Below, piece after piece: positions 1 through 8,350 of a DNA stretch of 42,605 nucleotides. Position numbers and translations under genes: made by a program. A model generated the notes under the pieces. That model was not told the DNA's origin. It made no database searches and worked only from the letters and a program-made list of their open reading frames with translations. The DNA is taken from NCBI GenBank assembly GCA_022793375.1, contig JAAWCS010000014.1, positions 1 through 42,605 of the forward strand, read 5' to 3'. The DNA is from Lachnospiraceae bacterium (GTDB lineage: Bacteria; Bacillota; Clostridia; Lachnospirales; Lachnospiraceae). Each line of letters begins with the position of its first letter. Position 1 is the stretch's first letter.

Positions 1-174
1 ATTTTTTATATGCCTTGAAATCGTCGATTTATCTCTTTGGAATAATTCAGCCATCTGGTCAATGGATAACCATACAGTATCTTCGTCAAAAGTCGTTTCA
101 ATTTTTGTCAGACCATCTTCTGTTCTATAAATGATGATGTTTGATTTTCCCCCTACATTTTCTTTAGTTTTCAC
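1..174 (-). CDS. RhuM-family protein, 5' end only (partial)
   Basis: Only the first 58 codons lie in the window; the gene runs off the left edge. The start is a GTG at 172-174, with a GAGG-type ribosome binding site about 8 bases upstream. The N-terminus contains IIIYRTEDGLTKIE and VWLSIDQMAELFQRDKSTIS. Together these are typical of RhuM/virulence-protein family members (PF13310), whose N-terminus carries an HTH-like segment with an R-D-K/R-S-x-I-x-R/K-H pattern. The role is uncertain; such genes are often found in accessory islands and next to Fic/toxin-type genes. The DNA is visibly AT-richer than everything to its right, which suggests acquisition by transfer. The family call is from recalled motifs; function is not inferred. 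Confidence 0.75.
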   Translation of the reverse strand, partial: MKTKENVGGKSNIIIYRTEDGLTKIETTFDEDTVWLSIDQMAELFQRDKSTISRHIKN

Positions 175-346
175 TCCTATACCTCACTTCTAAATTGTGC
201 AACACCCGTTGCACTTTTGTTTGTCCAATTGCTTTTATTCTTGTACTAAGTAGTGAAACTATAACCAATTACTATCTCCTTCAATTCATTTACCAAATTT
301 TTATTTCCTCATAAGTTGCTTTACTCTCCGCCTTCGTCAAGTCAAG
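175..346. other. AT-rich junction region with rlmD tail remnant and an inverted repeat
   Basis: No intact gene. Positions 197-214 hold the inverted repeat GTGCAA-N6-TTGCAC just upstream of the RhuM start, a possible operator. Positions 293-346 on the minus strand continue the rlmD reading frame after its stop and encode 18 residues ending at a second stop. They include TKAESKATYEEIK, which resembles the C-terminal tail I recall on many clostridial RlmD proteins. The base composition changes here from GC-rich (right) to AT-rich (left). Confidence 0.5.
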
Positions 347-1756
347 TTAATCCATCTCTAATTCCATATTGATATGCTTCACCTTATTTGATTTAAGTTT
401 GGAAAGCAACACGATACTTTCCACCCCCGCCGTCCCCGGAAACAAATCCACCGCGCACACCCTGCAAACCCGATACCCCGCCGCCAAAAACGCGACAAGA
501 TCCCGGGCCAGCGAAGTCGGTTTACAGCTGATATACACAATCCGCTCCACCCCATACGCAAGAATCTTCGGCAGTGCCTTCGGATGGACGCCGTCCCTGG
601 GCGGATCCAGCACAATCAAATCCGGTTTCTCTGCCAATTCATCCAGCACTTTCAGCACGTCCCCGGCCAGGAAACGGCAGTTGTCAAGGCCGTTCCGGAC
701 CGCATTCTCCCGGGCCGCCGCCACGGCCTCCTCTACGATCTCCACGCCGACCACTTGCTCCGCCACCGGCGCCAGCACCTGGGCGATCGTTCCCGTGCCG
801 CTGTATAGGTCAAACACCACTTTGCCGCGCGTGCTCCCCACATACTCCCGCACTTTCTCATACAATACCTCTGCCCCCAGAGAATTGGTCTGGAAAAAGG
901 AAAAGGGCGTAATCCGGAAAGAAAGTCCCAAAAGTTCCTCACAGAAGGAATCCTCCCCATAGAGAATCTCCGTGCGGTCATTCTGGATTACATCCGCCAG
1001 ACTGTCATTGACCGTATGCAAAATCCCTGCAAAACGGCCCTCCAGCGGCAGAGCCAGCATACAATCCCGCCACCCCTGCAAAAGGCCGCCGTGGCCCTCC
1101 GTCTGGCTGCTGGTCACCAGCGATACCAGAATCTGTCCTGTTTTCGCCGCCTTGCGCACCAGCAGGTGCCGCAGATACCCGCTGTGACGCATCTTCTGAT
1201 AAAACGAAACGCCCGCCTCCTCAAAATAATCCCGCGTCGCCGTCAAAATAGCCGTAAAGTCCCGATCCGCGATCCGACAGCCCTCCACTGTGACAATATC
1301 ATAAAAGCTGCCTTTTTTGTGCATGCCAAGAGACAGGCGGCCCCCCTTCACCTCATCGCCAAACGAAAATTCCATCTTATTGCGGTAGCCGTCCTGCCGG
1401 GGACTTGGCAGGATCGGTTCCATCGGCACATCGCCCAGTACCGGCTGTAAAAGCTCCTTCACCTGTTCTTGTTTGAGACGAAGCTGCTCCTCATAAGGCA
1501 GCGTCTGATACACACAGCCGCCGCAGATGCCAAAATGCGGGCATACCTCGCCCCTGCTTTCAATCGGCGACGGACAAAGTACCTCCAGCAGCCGCCCTTC
1601 CACCCGGCCGCCGCGTATTTTTGTAATCGAAAAACGCACTCTCTGTCCCGGCAGCGCATCCTTTACCGCCACCCATTTTCCATCGACTTCAACAAGCCCC
1701 TTGGCCGGAAAAACCGTCTTTTCCACCATTCCTTCCCGTACTTCCCCTTTTTTCAT
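347..1756 (-). CDS. rlmD: 23S rRNA (uracil-C5)-methyltransferase, RlmD/RlmCD type
   Basis: SAM-dependent methyltransferase that makes 5-methyluridine in 23S rRNA. The 469-residue protein opens with a TRAM-like RNA-binding domain (about residues 5-65). A four-cysteine [4Fe-4S] pattern follows (CPHFGICGGCVYQ plus an upstream CP). Then come a central RNA-recognition region, the SAM motif VFDLYSGTGTIA, and the catalytic LDPPRDG and ISCKPTSLARD segments with the nucleophilic cysteine. I chose the ATG at 1754-1756 because GAGGAAGG lies 7 bases before it. Upstream in-frame starts would place the start inside the hairpin repeat at 1777-1886. The normal reading frame appears cut short: the frame behind the stop still encodes a tail fragment (293-346). 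Enzyme family secure; exact uridine target not deducible. Confidence 0.92.
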   Translation of the reverse strand: MKKGEVREGMVEKTVFPAKGLVEVDGKWVAVKDALPGQRVRFSITKIRGGRVEGRLLEVLCPSPIESRGEVCPHFGICGGCVYQTLPYEEQLRLKQEQVKELLQPVLGDVPMEPILPSPRQDGYRNKMEFSFGDEVKGGRLSLGMHKKGSFYDIVTVEGCRIADRDFTAILTATRDYFEEAGVSFYQKMRHSGYLRHLLVRKAAKTGQILVSLVTSSQTEGHGGLLQGWRDCMLALPLEGRFAGILHTVNDSLADVIQNDRTEILYGEDSFCEELLGLSFRITPFSFFQTNSLGAEVLYEKVREYVGSTRGKVVFDLYSGTGTIAQVLAPVAEQVVGVEIVEEAVAAARENAVRNGLDNCRFLAGDVLKVLDELAEKPDLIVLDPPRDGVHPKALPKILAYGVERIVYISCKPTSLARDLVAFLAAGYRVCRVCAVDLFPGTAGVESIVLLSKLKSNKVKHINMELEMD

Positions 1757-1776
1757 CCGCATCCCTTCCTCTTTAC

Positions 1777-1886
1777 TGTCCATTTTCTCAGGACATAATG
1801 GTAATGGTACACCCCTGCGGCGTTTCCTATTTACCGTCCGTCCTCCCAGGACATAATAATACACCTGTCTATCCTTTTACAGGTAT
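1777..1886 (-). repeat. Two degenerate copies of the double-hairpin leader repeat (5' of rlmD)
   Basis: Plus-strand TGTCC (1777-1781) pairs with GGACA (1791-1795). ACACC (809-813 within 1809-1813) pairs with GGCGT (1819-1823). A second unit has GTCC/GGAC (1836-1839 with 1849-1852) and an extended ACACCTGT/ACAGGTAT hairpin ending at 1886. On the rlmD transcript the loop of stem 2 reads TGAGAA, as in the tandem array at 42447-42605. It lies about 20 bases before the rlmD start. Confidence 0.7.
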
Positions 1887-1888
1887 GC

Positions 1889-1923
1889 CAAAAGCCCGCT
1901 GTCACATGACACGGCAGCGGGCC
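1889..1923 (-). terminator. Rho-independent terminator
   Basis: An 8-bp GC-rich stem (GCCCGCTG at 1894-1901 with CAGCGGGC at 1915-1922) is followed on the minus strand by TTTT. It lies 65 bases after the stop of the acidic membrane protein gene and probably ends that transcript, separating it from rlmD. Confidence 0.75.
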
Positions 1924-1987
1924 TTCTCCCTGTTCCATCCATTGATCTTCCGATGCCAAAAGGGGGCGGATTCGCTCCCTTTTGCTC

Positions 1988-2296
1988 TCATTCCTCTACC
2001 GGCTCCTCCGCTTCTTCCTCGGCGCCTTCTTCTTTCTCTTCCTTGTCGTCCTCAAAGAAATCTACGTCCTCAAAGAAATCGTCGTCGAAATCATCTTCAA
2101 AATCGTCGTCCTCGCAGGCGCACTCCGGGCGGACAAAACGGTACACGGCATATGCGATGCCGGCCACGGCCGCCACGACGCCGATTACCGCCAGGATCCC
2201 CATGACGGTTTTCTTTCTCTTTTCGCAGTCTCTTTTCTCCAATAAATCCTCTAATTTTAAACTTGCCATCAATTCTTCCATCTTTTTCATCGTCAT
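1988..2296 (-). CDS. Small single-pass membrane protein with acidic tail
   Basis: A 102-residue protein not assigned to a function. The N-terminus is an amphipathic Lys/Glu-rich segment (LKLEDLLEKRDCEKRKK). One clear transmembrane helix follows (VMGILAVIGVVAAVAGIAYA, about residues 32-52), then VRPECAC. The last ~45 residues are almost only Asp, Glu and Phe. Topology by positive-inside reasoning puts the basic N-terminus in the cytoplasm. The start ATG at 2294-2296 has AAAGGA a few bases upstream; a second ATG two codons later (2290) is also possible. Similar short acidic membrane proteins occur in Lachnospiraceae as uncharacterised families. It lies 113 bases beyond the pentose operon and may be a separate gene. 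Confidence 0.7.
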   Translation of the reverse strand: MTMKKMEELMASLKLEDLLEKRDCEKRKKTVMGILAVIGVVAAVAGIAYAVYRFVRPECACEDDDFEDDFDDDFFEDVDFFEDDKEEKEEGAEEEAEEPVEE

Positions 2297-2409
2297 CCGT
2301 TCCTTTCTAAAGATATTATGTGCAGCATCCACGAAATTATCATACCATACAAAAGAAAAAATTACCATGGGCAATTCTGTTTTTTTGTCTAAAAAATGCA
2401 GAAAACCTC

Positions 2410-3264
2410 TTACACTGCCATTTCGTCAACCTGCTTCATAATTCCCCGGATATAATTCACGGCTGTCTTTAAATACGGAACAAACCCCTCGTCCTCCTCC
2501 GACCACATTTCCATCACGAAAAAACCGCGGTAGCCCATATTGACAAATTCCCGAAAACAGCGTCTGAAATCTACTAATCCCTCGCCATACGGCACGTTCC
2601 GATAGCAGCCCAGCGTGCCGTCCTTCACATGGCAGGCCACCAGATGACGGCCGCCGTTCTTTAAGTCCGGGACCGGATCGGCCCCGGTGGACGCCACATT
2701 GCCGGTATCGGTATAAATCTGCAGATACGGCGAGTCAAACGCCGCCGTCAGCTCCCGGGCCGCTTTGACGGAATTGATAAACGGGACGTCCGGCATCACC
2801 TCCACGCTGAGAATCACGCCGTAGAGCGCCGCAAAATCAATCAGTTCGGCCAAAGACGCCTTAAAGTTCTCCCGCGTCTGCCTGGTGCTGGCCCGGCCGT
2901 TTACGTCATACGGCGCCAGCTGGATAATCTTGATCCCCAAAAAGCTGGCGATCTCGATGGCCCGCCGGACGATCGCCTTTCCTTGCTCCCGCACCGTTTC
3001 GCGATCGTCGCCCAGCGGAAAATAACGGTTTGCCGTCAAGGCCATCGTATAAAAAGGCATATCGGCTTCCTCCGCGGCCCGGCGGATCGCCATCAGTTCA
3101 TCGCGGGTCCATTTCAATCGGCTGATCCGCGGTTCCACCCCGTCAATGCTCAATTCAATAAAATCAAATCCGGCCTCCCGCGCTGTTTTAAATTTTTCCG
3201 GCCAGCTGAATTGAAGCGGGATTGCTTTCTCGTATACGCCCAGCTTTATATCCTGTATTTTCAT
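2410..3264 (-). CDS. ulaE: L-ribulose-5-phosphate 3-epimerase (UlaE/SgbU-like)
   Basis: A 284-residue TIM-barrel of the AP-endonuclease-2/xylose-isomerase-like fold, the usual length for UlaE. It is expected to interconvert L-xylulose-5-phosphate and L-ribulose-5-phosphate in the cytoplasm using one divalent metal. The four expected metal ligands can be read in order: Glu in SVEVMPD, Asp in YTDTGN, His in CHVKDG and Glu in FVMEMW. MKIQDIKLGVYEKAIP matches the family's N-terminus. The start ATG at 3262-3264 is preceded by GGAGGAAGG; the longer open frame upstream has no good start. It is the last enzyme gene of the minus-strand sugar operon, 108 bases after the aldolase-family gene. Substrate is inferred from the neighbouring kinase and epimerase. 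Confidence 0.85.
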   Translation of the reverse strand: MKIQDIKLGVYEKAIPLQFSWPEKFKTAREAGFDFIELSIDGVEPRISRLKWTRDELMAIRRAAEEADMPFYTMALTANRYFPLGDDRETVREQGKAIVRRAIEIASFLGIKIIQLAPYDVNGRASTRQTRENFKASLAELIDFAALYGVILSVEVMPDVPFINSVKAARELTAAFDSPYLQIYTDTGNVASTGADPVPDLKNGGRHLVACHVKDGTLGCYRNVPYGEGLVDFRRCFREFVNMGYRGFFVMEMWSEEDEGFVPYLKTAVNYIRGIMKQVDEMAV

Positions 3265-3372
3265 GTGCGCCCCTTCCTCCTCCGATTCTTTCTTGCAAAA
3301 ATGCCTGTCTTGGACACAATTCATGAACGCATTGCTTCCCGGCAGGCATTTCCTCATCCGTTTCCCGTGCTC

Positions 3373-4047
3373 TCAGTTGTATTGCAGTTCCTCCGGCAAA
3401 TCCGTCGTTCCCTGTCCATAATGGCGGAACACCTCCACGGCCCGTTCGATCTGCTCCGGCGTCATCAGCGGCACCTGGGGACTCATGCCATATGCAATCG
3501 AATAGGTTTTGGCCGCCTCCTCCAGATACACGCAGGCATACAGCGCCTGTTTCAGGCTGTCGCCGACGCTGATGACGCCGTGATGCTTCAGGATCACCGC
3601 CAGCTTGTCGCCGATGTGTTCCACGGTCTCCACGCCCATCTGCATACTGGCGGCCGAAGAATACGGGCAGACCTTTACCGCACCCCTGGTCGCGTTGGCC
3701 AGCGTCGTCAGATTGCAGGGCAGTTCGTCGGTAATCAGGCCCACGGCCGTCGCATACGGCTGATGCGTATGGATGACCGCGTTAACCTGCGGCATTTTCT
3801 TTAAAATATACAAAAGAGCTTTGGAATCGACCGACGGTTTGCGCTCTCCCTCCAGGATCCTGCCCTCGATGTCCATCACCAGCACATCCTCCGGCGTCAT
3901 ATCCTCATAAATCATCCCCGAGGGCGTGACCAAAATTTCGCCCGATGGCATCCTAAGCGTTACGTTTCCGCCGGACAGCGCGATCAGGCCATAACGGTCC
4001 AGCTTAATTCCCGCTTCAATGACACTTTGTTTTTCTTTTTCAAACAT
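3373..4047 (-). CDS. Class II aldolase/epimerase, probable L-ribulose-5-phosphate 4-epimerase (AraD/UlaF-like)
   Basis: A 224-residue zinc-dependent member of the AraD/FucA family (PF00596). Readable motifs are SGGNVT and TPSG for phosphate binding, HTHQPYAT with two metal-binding His, and a third His in LKHHGVISVG. The C-terminal RHYGQG resembles the AraD end rather than that of FucA. In this operon, 4-epimerisation of L-ribulose-5-phosphate to D-xylulose-5-phosphate would feed the pentose phosphate pathway. An aldolase acting on a related sugar phosphate cannot be excluded by sequence reading alone. The start has AGGAGG 9 bases upstream, and the gene is 46 bases after the kinase. Confidence 0.82.
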   Translation of the reverse strand: MFEKEKQSVIEAGIKLDRYGLIALSGGNVTLRMPSGEILVTPSGMIYEDMTPEDVLVMDIEGRILEGERKPSVDSKALLYILKKMPQVNAVIHTHQPYATAVGLITDELPCNLTTLANATRGAVKVCPYSSAASMQMGVETVEHIGDKLAVILKHHGVISVGDSLKQALYACVYLEEAAKTYSIAYGMSPQVPLMTPEQIERAVEVFRHYGQGTTDLPEELQYN

Positions 4048-4093
4048 GACGGTTTTCCTCCTGATAAATTTTTCTCATTACAGACCAAAGTCC

Positions 4094-5632
4094 CTAGCGC
4101 TCCAGCACGTTCCACTGTTCCCAAATCTCGTCGAGTTTTGCGGTGAGCGTTTTGTAAATCCGGTATTTCTCCTGATAATAGGCGGCCCGCTGCGGATTCG
4201 GCTGATAGACCTTCTTGATACGGGTAAATTCCGCCGAAGCTTCCCGAAAATCTTTGTAGCAGCCGCTCCCCACGGCCACGCACATCGCGGCGCCCATGGC
4301 TCCCAGCTCCTTGCCGGCCGGCACTTCGATCGGCAGCTGCAGCGCGTCTGCAAACATCTGCATCCAGCCTGACGAGCCGCACCCGCCGCCCGCTACGCGC
4401 ACACAGGCGGTTTTGTCCTTCTTATCGGCCATCAGCTTTTCGATGTGGTGCATATGCGAGAACAGAATTCCCTCATAGACCGCCCGCAGCATGTGGGCTT
4501 TCGTGTGGCGGCCGGTCAGGCCTATGAAGCCTGCGCGGGCATCGAGGCTTACGTTGGTGCCGTACAAAAACGGCAGAAAGAGGATACTGCTGTCGTCATA
4601 AGGGACGCTCTCCAGCATCGCTTCGCAGGCATCGTAGACATCTTTGCCCTGCGCCTCCATCTCCTTTTTCTCTTCCTGCATGAAATGATCGACAAACCAC
4701 TGCAGATTGCTGGCCGATGTCGTACTGCCCTCCAATTCCAGGTAATATTCGTCCATGCAGTAGATGCTGCTCATAAAGAAATCCTCTTTGGCAATCGGCG
4801 TGCGGCTGATGTACTCGTTGATACTCCAGGTACCCAGTACAACGCACAGCTTTTCGCTGTCCGTCAAACCGCAGGCAATCGCACAGGCCGTCACGTCAAA
4901 CAACCCGCCCATCACCGGCGTGCCCGCAAGCAGGCCGGTCGCTTTCGCCGCTTCTTCGGTCACCGTGCCGGCGATACCGGCCGAAGGGACAATAGTTTCC
5001 GGAAAGCAAGGCAGCCATTCTTCGATTCCCAGCTCCTGAAAAATTTCTTTCTCAAACCTGCGCGTATCCAGGTCCATGCAGCTCAGCCCCGAAGCATTGG
5101 AAATCTCCATGCCGATCTGCCCGGTCAGCTTCATGCGCAGATAATCCACGCACATCAGCACATAGGAAGTCTCTTTCATCACCTCCGGCTCGTTATCCTT
5201 CATCCATGCCAGAAGCGGAGCCGCCTGGCCGGCCCAGATCGATTGCTTGGTGCGGCCGACGATGCGGCCGATTGAGCCCTCGCGCAGGTATTTTTTTATG
5301 TAATCCTTGGCCCGCATATCGCCCGATAAGATGCAGTTTTTATAGGCCGGCTCCTTCTTGGCATTGATTAAGAAAATACCGTTCCCATACCCGGTGGCGG
5401 CCACGCCTTTTATTTTCGCCGGATCGATCCCGCTCTTGTCCAGTACCTTTCGCACGGCCAGGCAGTTTGCCTGCCACACCTCCTCAATGTCCCGCTCAAT
5501 CCAGCCGTCGTGCGGATTGATCTGCGTGACCCGGGTATTGGCCGTTGCAATCTCGTTTCCCTTCTCGTCATAGACGCCTGCTTTTACGGACGTGCCGCCG
5601 TTGTCCATGCCGATAAAATATATATCTGCCAT
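4094..5632 (-). CDS. FGGY-family carbohydrate kinase (L-xylulose kinase-like)
   Basis: A 512-residue sugar kinase of the FGGY family, with the actin-like ATPase fold in two halves. The phosphate-1 loop FIGMDNGGTSVKAGVYD is at the N-terminus. The phosphate-2/substrate region is GLFDVTACAIACG (about residues 243-255). The adenosine motif AGGGCGSSGWMQMFADA lies near residue 415. It phosphorylates a ketopentose or similar sugar with ATP in the cytoplasm. With a UlaE-type 3-epimerase and an AraD-type 4-epimerase downstream, L-xylulose (or L-lyxose-derived L-xylulose) is the simplest substrate. No 3-keto-gulonate decarboxylase (UlaD) is present, so an ascorbate route is less likely. The start ATG follows GGAGGG by 7 bases. 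Family certain, substrate inferred. Confidence 0.85.
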   Translation of the reverse strand: MADIYFIGMDNGGTSVKAGVYDEKGNEIATANTRVTQINPHDGWIERDIEEVWQANCLAVRKVLDKSGIDPAKIKGVAATGYGNGIFLINAKKEPAYKNCILSGDMRAKDYIKKYLREGSIGRIVGRTKQSIWAGQAAPLLAWMKDNEPEVMKETSYVLMCVDYLRMKLTGQIGMEISNASGLSCMDLDTRRFEKEIFQELGIEEWLPCFPETIVPSAGIAGTVTEEAAKATGLLAGTPVMGGLFDVTACAIACGLTDSEKLCVVLGTWSINEYISRTPIAKEDFFMSSIYCMDEYYLELEGSTTSASNLQWFVDHFMQEEKKEMEAQGKDVYDACEAMLESVPYDDSSILFLPFLYGTNVSLDARAGFIGLTGRHTKAHMLRAVYEGILFSHMHHIEKLMADKKDKTACVRVAGGGCGSSGWMQMFADALQLPIEVPAGKELGAMGAAMCVAVGSGCYKDFREASAEFTRIKKVYQPNPQRAAYYQEKYRIYKTLTAKLDEIWEQWNVLER

Positions 5633-5660
5633 TTACATGCCCTCCCTATCCGGCTTCTAT

Positions 5661-6677
5661 TTACGAAGCTTTTTTCTTGGCGCGGTTCTGCTGGATCACG
5701 TCGATTACCACGGCCAGCAAAAGAATCGAATACGTGATGAAATTCTGCCAGGTCGTCGGCACCGACAAAAGGTTCATGGCGTTCGTCACCAGCGACATCA
5801 GCATCAGGCCCAAGAGCGCGCCGAAAATCGTACCTTTGCCGCCGTTCATCGAACAGCCGCCGATTACGCAGGAGGAAATCGCGGTCATTTCCGCGCCGGT
5901 CCCAGCGCTGACCGGAACGCCGGAAAATTTTACCATATAGATGACACTTGCCAGACCCGCGCAGGCCGAGCAGAATATGCAGGCCGCGATCTTGACGCGG
6001 TCTATACGGATGCCGGAATACCTGGCCGCCTTTTCGTTGCTGCCCGTATAAAATACCCGGCGCATGGGCGCCGACTTACGCGTCATAAAGTCCATGAAAA
6101 CCGCCAGCGCCAGAAAAATCAGCAGCTGCATCGGCACGACGCCCCCGATGCTTCCCTGTCCTACCACCTTAAACCAAGGCACTTCCTCCAGGCGGGCGAT
6201 CAGCGAAATCGGCCGGCCGCCGGTCAGCCCCAGCACCATGCCGCGGGCCATGCCCATCGTACAAAGGGTTACGATAAAGTGCGTCAGATTGAGTTTGGTA
6301 ATCACCATGCCCTGCGCCCAGCCGATGGCGGCGGCAAAGGCGACGGTCACCAGCACGGCAAGGATCGGATTGGCGCCGGTTAGCAGCACGCGCGCGCCGA
6401 TAACCATCGACAGGCACATCACCGAGCCGATGGAGAGATCCAGACCCCCGGAAATCAGAATCACCGCCATGCCGATGGTCATAATTCCGTCGGTGGACAT
6501 ACCGGAAAGCACGGTTTTTAAGTTGGTCCAGGTCAGAAAAATCGGCGAGGCAAAGGTCAGAAACACGCCGAATACCAGAATAATCAGAATCAGGCTCAGC
6601 TCATGCATTCCTTTGAGAGTCGCCAGGACACCCGTTTTTTTCTGCACCGCCGGCACGTCTTTTGTTGTCTTTCCCAT
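5661..6677 (-). CDS. Sugar ABC transporter permease (RbsC/XylH type)
   Basis: A 338-residue integral membrane protein with 8-10 hydrophobic segments, of the BPD_transp_2 family (PF02653). Family-typical stretches include ISGGLDLSIGSVMCLS, NLTHFIVTLCTMGMARG and AISSCVIGGCSMNGGKG, the EAA-like coupling region. One polypeptide homodimerises in the ribose/xylose class, which agrees with only one permease gene here. The ATG at 6675-6677 was chosen because AGGAGG, overlapping the ATPase stop codon region, lies 9 bases upstream. The gap to the ATPase gene is 13 bases, so the two are almost certainly cotranscribed and translationally close. The C-terminus is basic (KKKAS). Confidence 0.9.
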   Translation of the reverse strand: MGKTTKDVPAVQKKTGVLATLKGMHELSLILIILVFGVFLTFASPIFLTWTNLKTVLSGMSTDGIMTIGMAVILISGGLDLSIGSVMCLSMVIGARVLLTGANPILAVLVTVAFAAAIGWAQGMVITKLNLTHFIVTLCTMGMARGMVLGLTGGRPISLIARLEEVPWFKVVGQGSIGGVVPMQLLIFLALAVFMDFMTRKSAPMRRVFYTGSNEKAARYSGIRIDRVKIAACIFCSACAGLASVIYMVKFSGVPVSAGTGAEMTAISSCVIGGCSMNGGKGTIFGALLGLMLMSLVTNAMNLLSVPTTWQNFITYSILLLAVVIDVIQQNRAKKKAS

Positions 6678-6690
6678 TGTGATGTTCCTC

Positions 6691-8214
6691 CTATTCTTGT
6701 TCACTTAACAGGTACGCGCCCGAAGCATAATGCATAATGTAATTGCTGTTAATATCCTCTCCCGCCGCCTGCGCGCATATTTCTCCCTCATGCATCACCA
6801 GCACCCGGTCGCACATGCCGATGATCTCGTTCAATTCCGAAGAAATCATAATAATAGCCATTCCCTCGCCGGCCAGCCAGCGCAGGTAGTTATGGATTTC
6901 CGATTTGGCCCCCACATCCACGCCGCGGGTCGGCTCATCGACGATTACCACTTTCGGTTCCTTCGTAAACAGCTTGGAAATCATTACTTTCTGCTGATTT
7001 CCGCCCGACAGCGCGCCGACGCGGTGTGTTTTGCCCATGCACTTTACGCCCAGCAGCGCAATGGCGTGTTTTGCCTCGTCGTCCTCCTTTGCGCTGTCGA
7101 TCAAAAACGGCATCCCCTTTTTGCCAAACACCTTGCGGTGCATGGAAGCCACATTCTTCTCGATATCCATTTCCAGAAACAGGCCCAGATTTTTGCGGTC
7201 CTCGCTCATATATACTAGGCCGCTGTCGTAAATCTCCTCTGTCTTTTTGCCGCTGATTTCCGTTCCCTCAAAGAGAATGCGGCCGCTCTTTTTCCGGCGA
7301 AGGCCCACCACCGCCTCCATGATTTCGGTCCGGCCGGACCCCACCAGTCCGGAAAAGCCCAAAATCTCACCCGCGTGCAGTTCAAACGCCACATTGCGAA
7401 AACGCCCCTCCTGATCCGCAAGCTCCTCGACCTTCAGGACAATTTTGCCGGCTGCTTCCTCCGCCTTAGGCGGATACAGGCTGTCGATCTCACGGCCGGC
7501 CATGTCATTGACCAGCTGCCCGGCCTCCACTTCCTTTACCCGATAGGTGTTGATCATCTCCCCGTCGCGCAGTACCGTCACGCGGTCGCACTGTTCAAAA
7601 ATCTCCGAAAGCCGATGGCTGATATAGATGATGCCGATCCCTCTCTCCTTCAGCCGGCGCATAATTGCAAACAAGGCCTCCGTCTCGCTCTCCGAAAGAG
7701 AGGCTGTCGGCTCGTCGAGAATCAGGACCTTGCACTGCTCCGACAAGGCCCTCGCGATCTCCACGACCTGCTGGTTGGAAATGCTTAGAAACTCCACCGG
7801 CGAACCGGCATCGATTCCCTCGATGATCGAATCCAGAAGTTCCTGCGCCTGCTGGTTCAGTTTTTTATAATCCAGGTTCAGCGCGTTCATACGGTTGATC
7901 TGCGACATGAAAATATTCTGAGCCACCGTCATTTCCGGGCACAGTGCGATTTCCTGATGCACAAATCCGATTCCCAGCCGCTGCGCGTCCTGCGAACCTT
8001 TGATCTCCACCTTGCTCCCCTCGACGTAGATTTCTCCGCTGTCGGCTGTCAGCAAACCGTAAATGATATTCATCATCGTCGATTTTCCGGCGCCGTTCTC
8101 CCCGATTACGGAATGGACTTCTCCCCGATTCAGCGTAAAATTCACGTCGGTTAGGACCTGGTTGCTTCCAAATGCTTTGCTGATCCCTTTCAATTCCAAT
8201 AACGTATCCGCCAT
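6691..8214 (-). CDS. Sugar ABC transporter ATP-binding protein, tandem ABC domains (RbsA/MglA/XylG type)
   Basis: A 507-residue protein with two ABC domains in one chain, standard for the CUT2 class of monosaccharide importers. Domain 1 has Walker A GENGAGKSTMM (about residues 38-48), the degenerate signature LSISNQQ and Walker B VLILDEPTASLS. Domain 2 has a degenerate Walker A, GLVGSGRTEIM, but a canonical LSGGNQQKV signature and VVIVDEPTRGVDVGAKSE. This asymmetry is usual in the family. The start ATG follows GGTGGGG by about 7 bases. It lies downstream of the binding protein and is separated from it by a strong stem-loop at 8285-8314. Confidence 0.93.
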   Translation of the reverse strand: MADTLLELKGISKAFGSNQVLTDVNFTLNRGEVHSVIGENGAGKSTMMNIIYGLLTADSGEIYVEGSKVEIKGSQDAQRLGIGFVHQEIALCPEMTVAQNIFMSQINRMNALNLDYKKLNQQAQELLDSIIEGIDAGSPVEFLSISNQQVVEIARALSEQCKVLILDEPTASLSESETEALFAIMRRLKERGIGIIYISHRLSEIFEQCDRVTVLRDGEMINTYRVKEVEAGQLVNDMAGREIDSLYPPKAEEAAGKIVLKVEELADQEGRFRNVAFELHAGEILGFSGLVGSGRTEIMEAVVGLRRKKSGRILFEGTEISGKKTEEIYDSGLVYMSEDRKNLGLFLEMDIEKNVASMHRKVFGKKGMPFLIDSAKEDDEAKHAIALLGVKCMGKTHRVGALSGGNQQKVMISKLFTKEPKVVIVDEPTRGVDVGAKSEIHNYLRWLAGEGMAIIMISSELNEIIGMCDRVLVMHEGEICAQAAGEDINSNYIMHYASGAYLLSEQE

Positions 8215-8284
8215 GTACTATCCCCACCTTTAGTTGTCGTACTTCCTGTGCCCAAACATATAAAAGAGTCTCTCTAACGTATAT

Positions 8285-8314
8285 CGGTGTGCGGAAAAGC
8301 CAATCCGCACACCG
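8285..8314 (-). other. Intercistronic stem-loop after the binding-protein gene
   Basis: An 11-bp perfect stem (CGGTGTGCGGA at 8285-8295 with its complement at 8304-8314) has an 8-base loop and no U-run. It lies in the 136-base gap between binding protein and ATPase. Such stem-loops commonly stabilise the binding-protein mRNA so that it is made in excess over the membrane parts; that role is inferred. Confidence 0.6.
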
Positions 8315-8350
8315 CCGTTTTGTTTTGTTTCTATAAAGCTGTGGCTCCCG

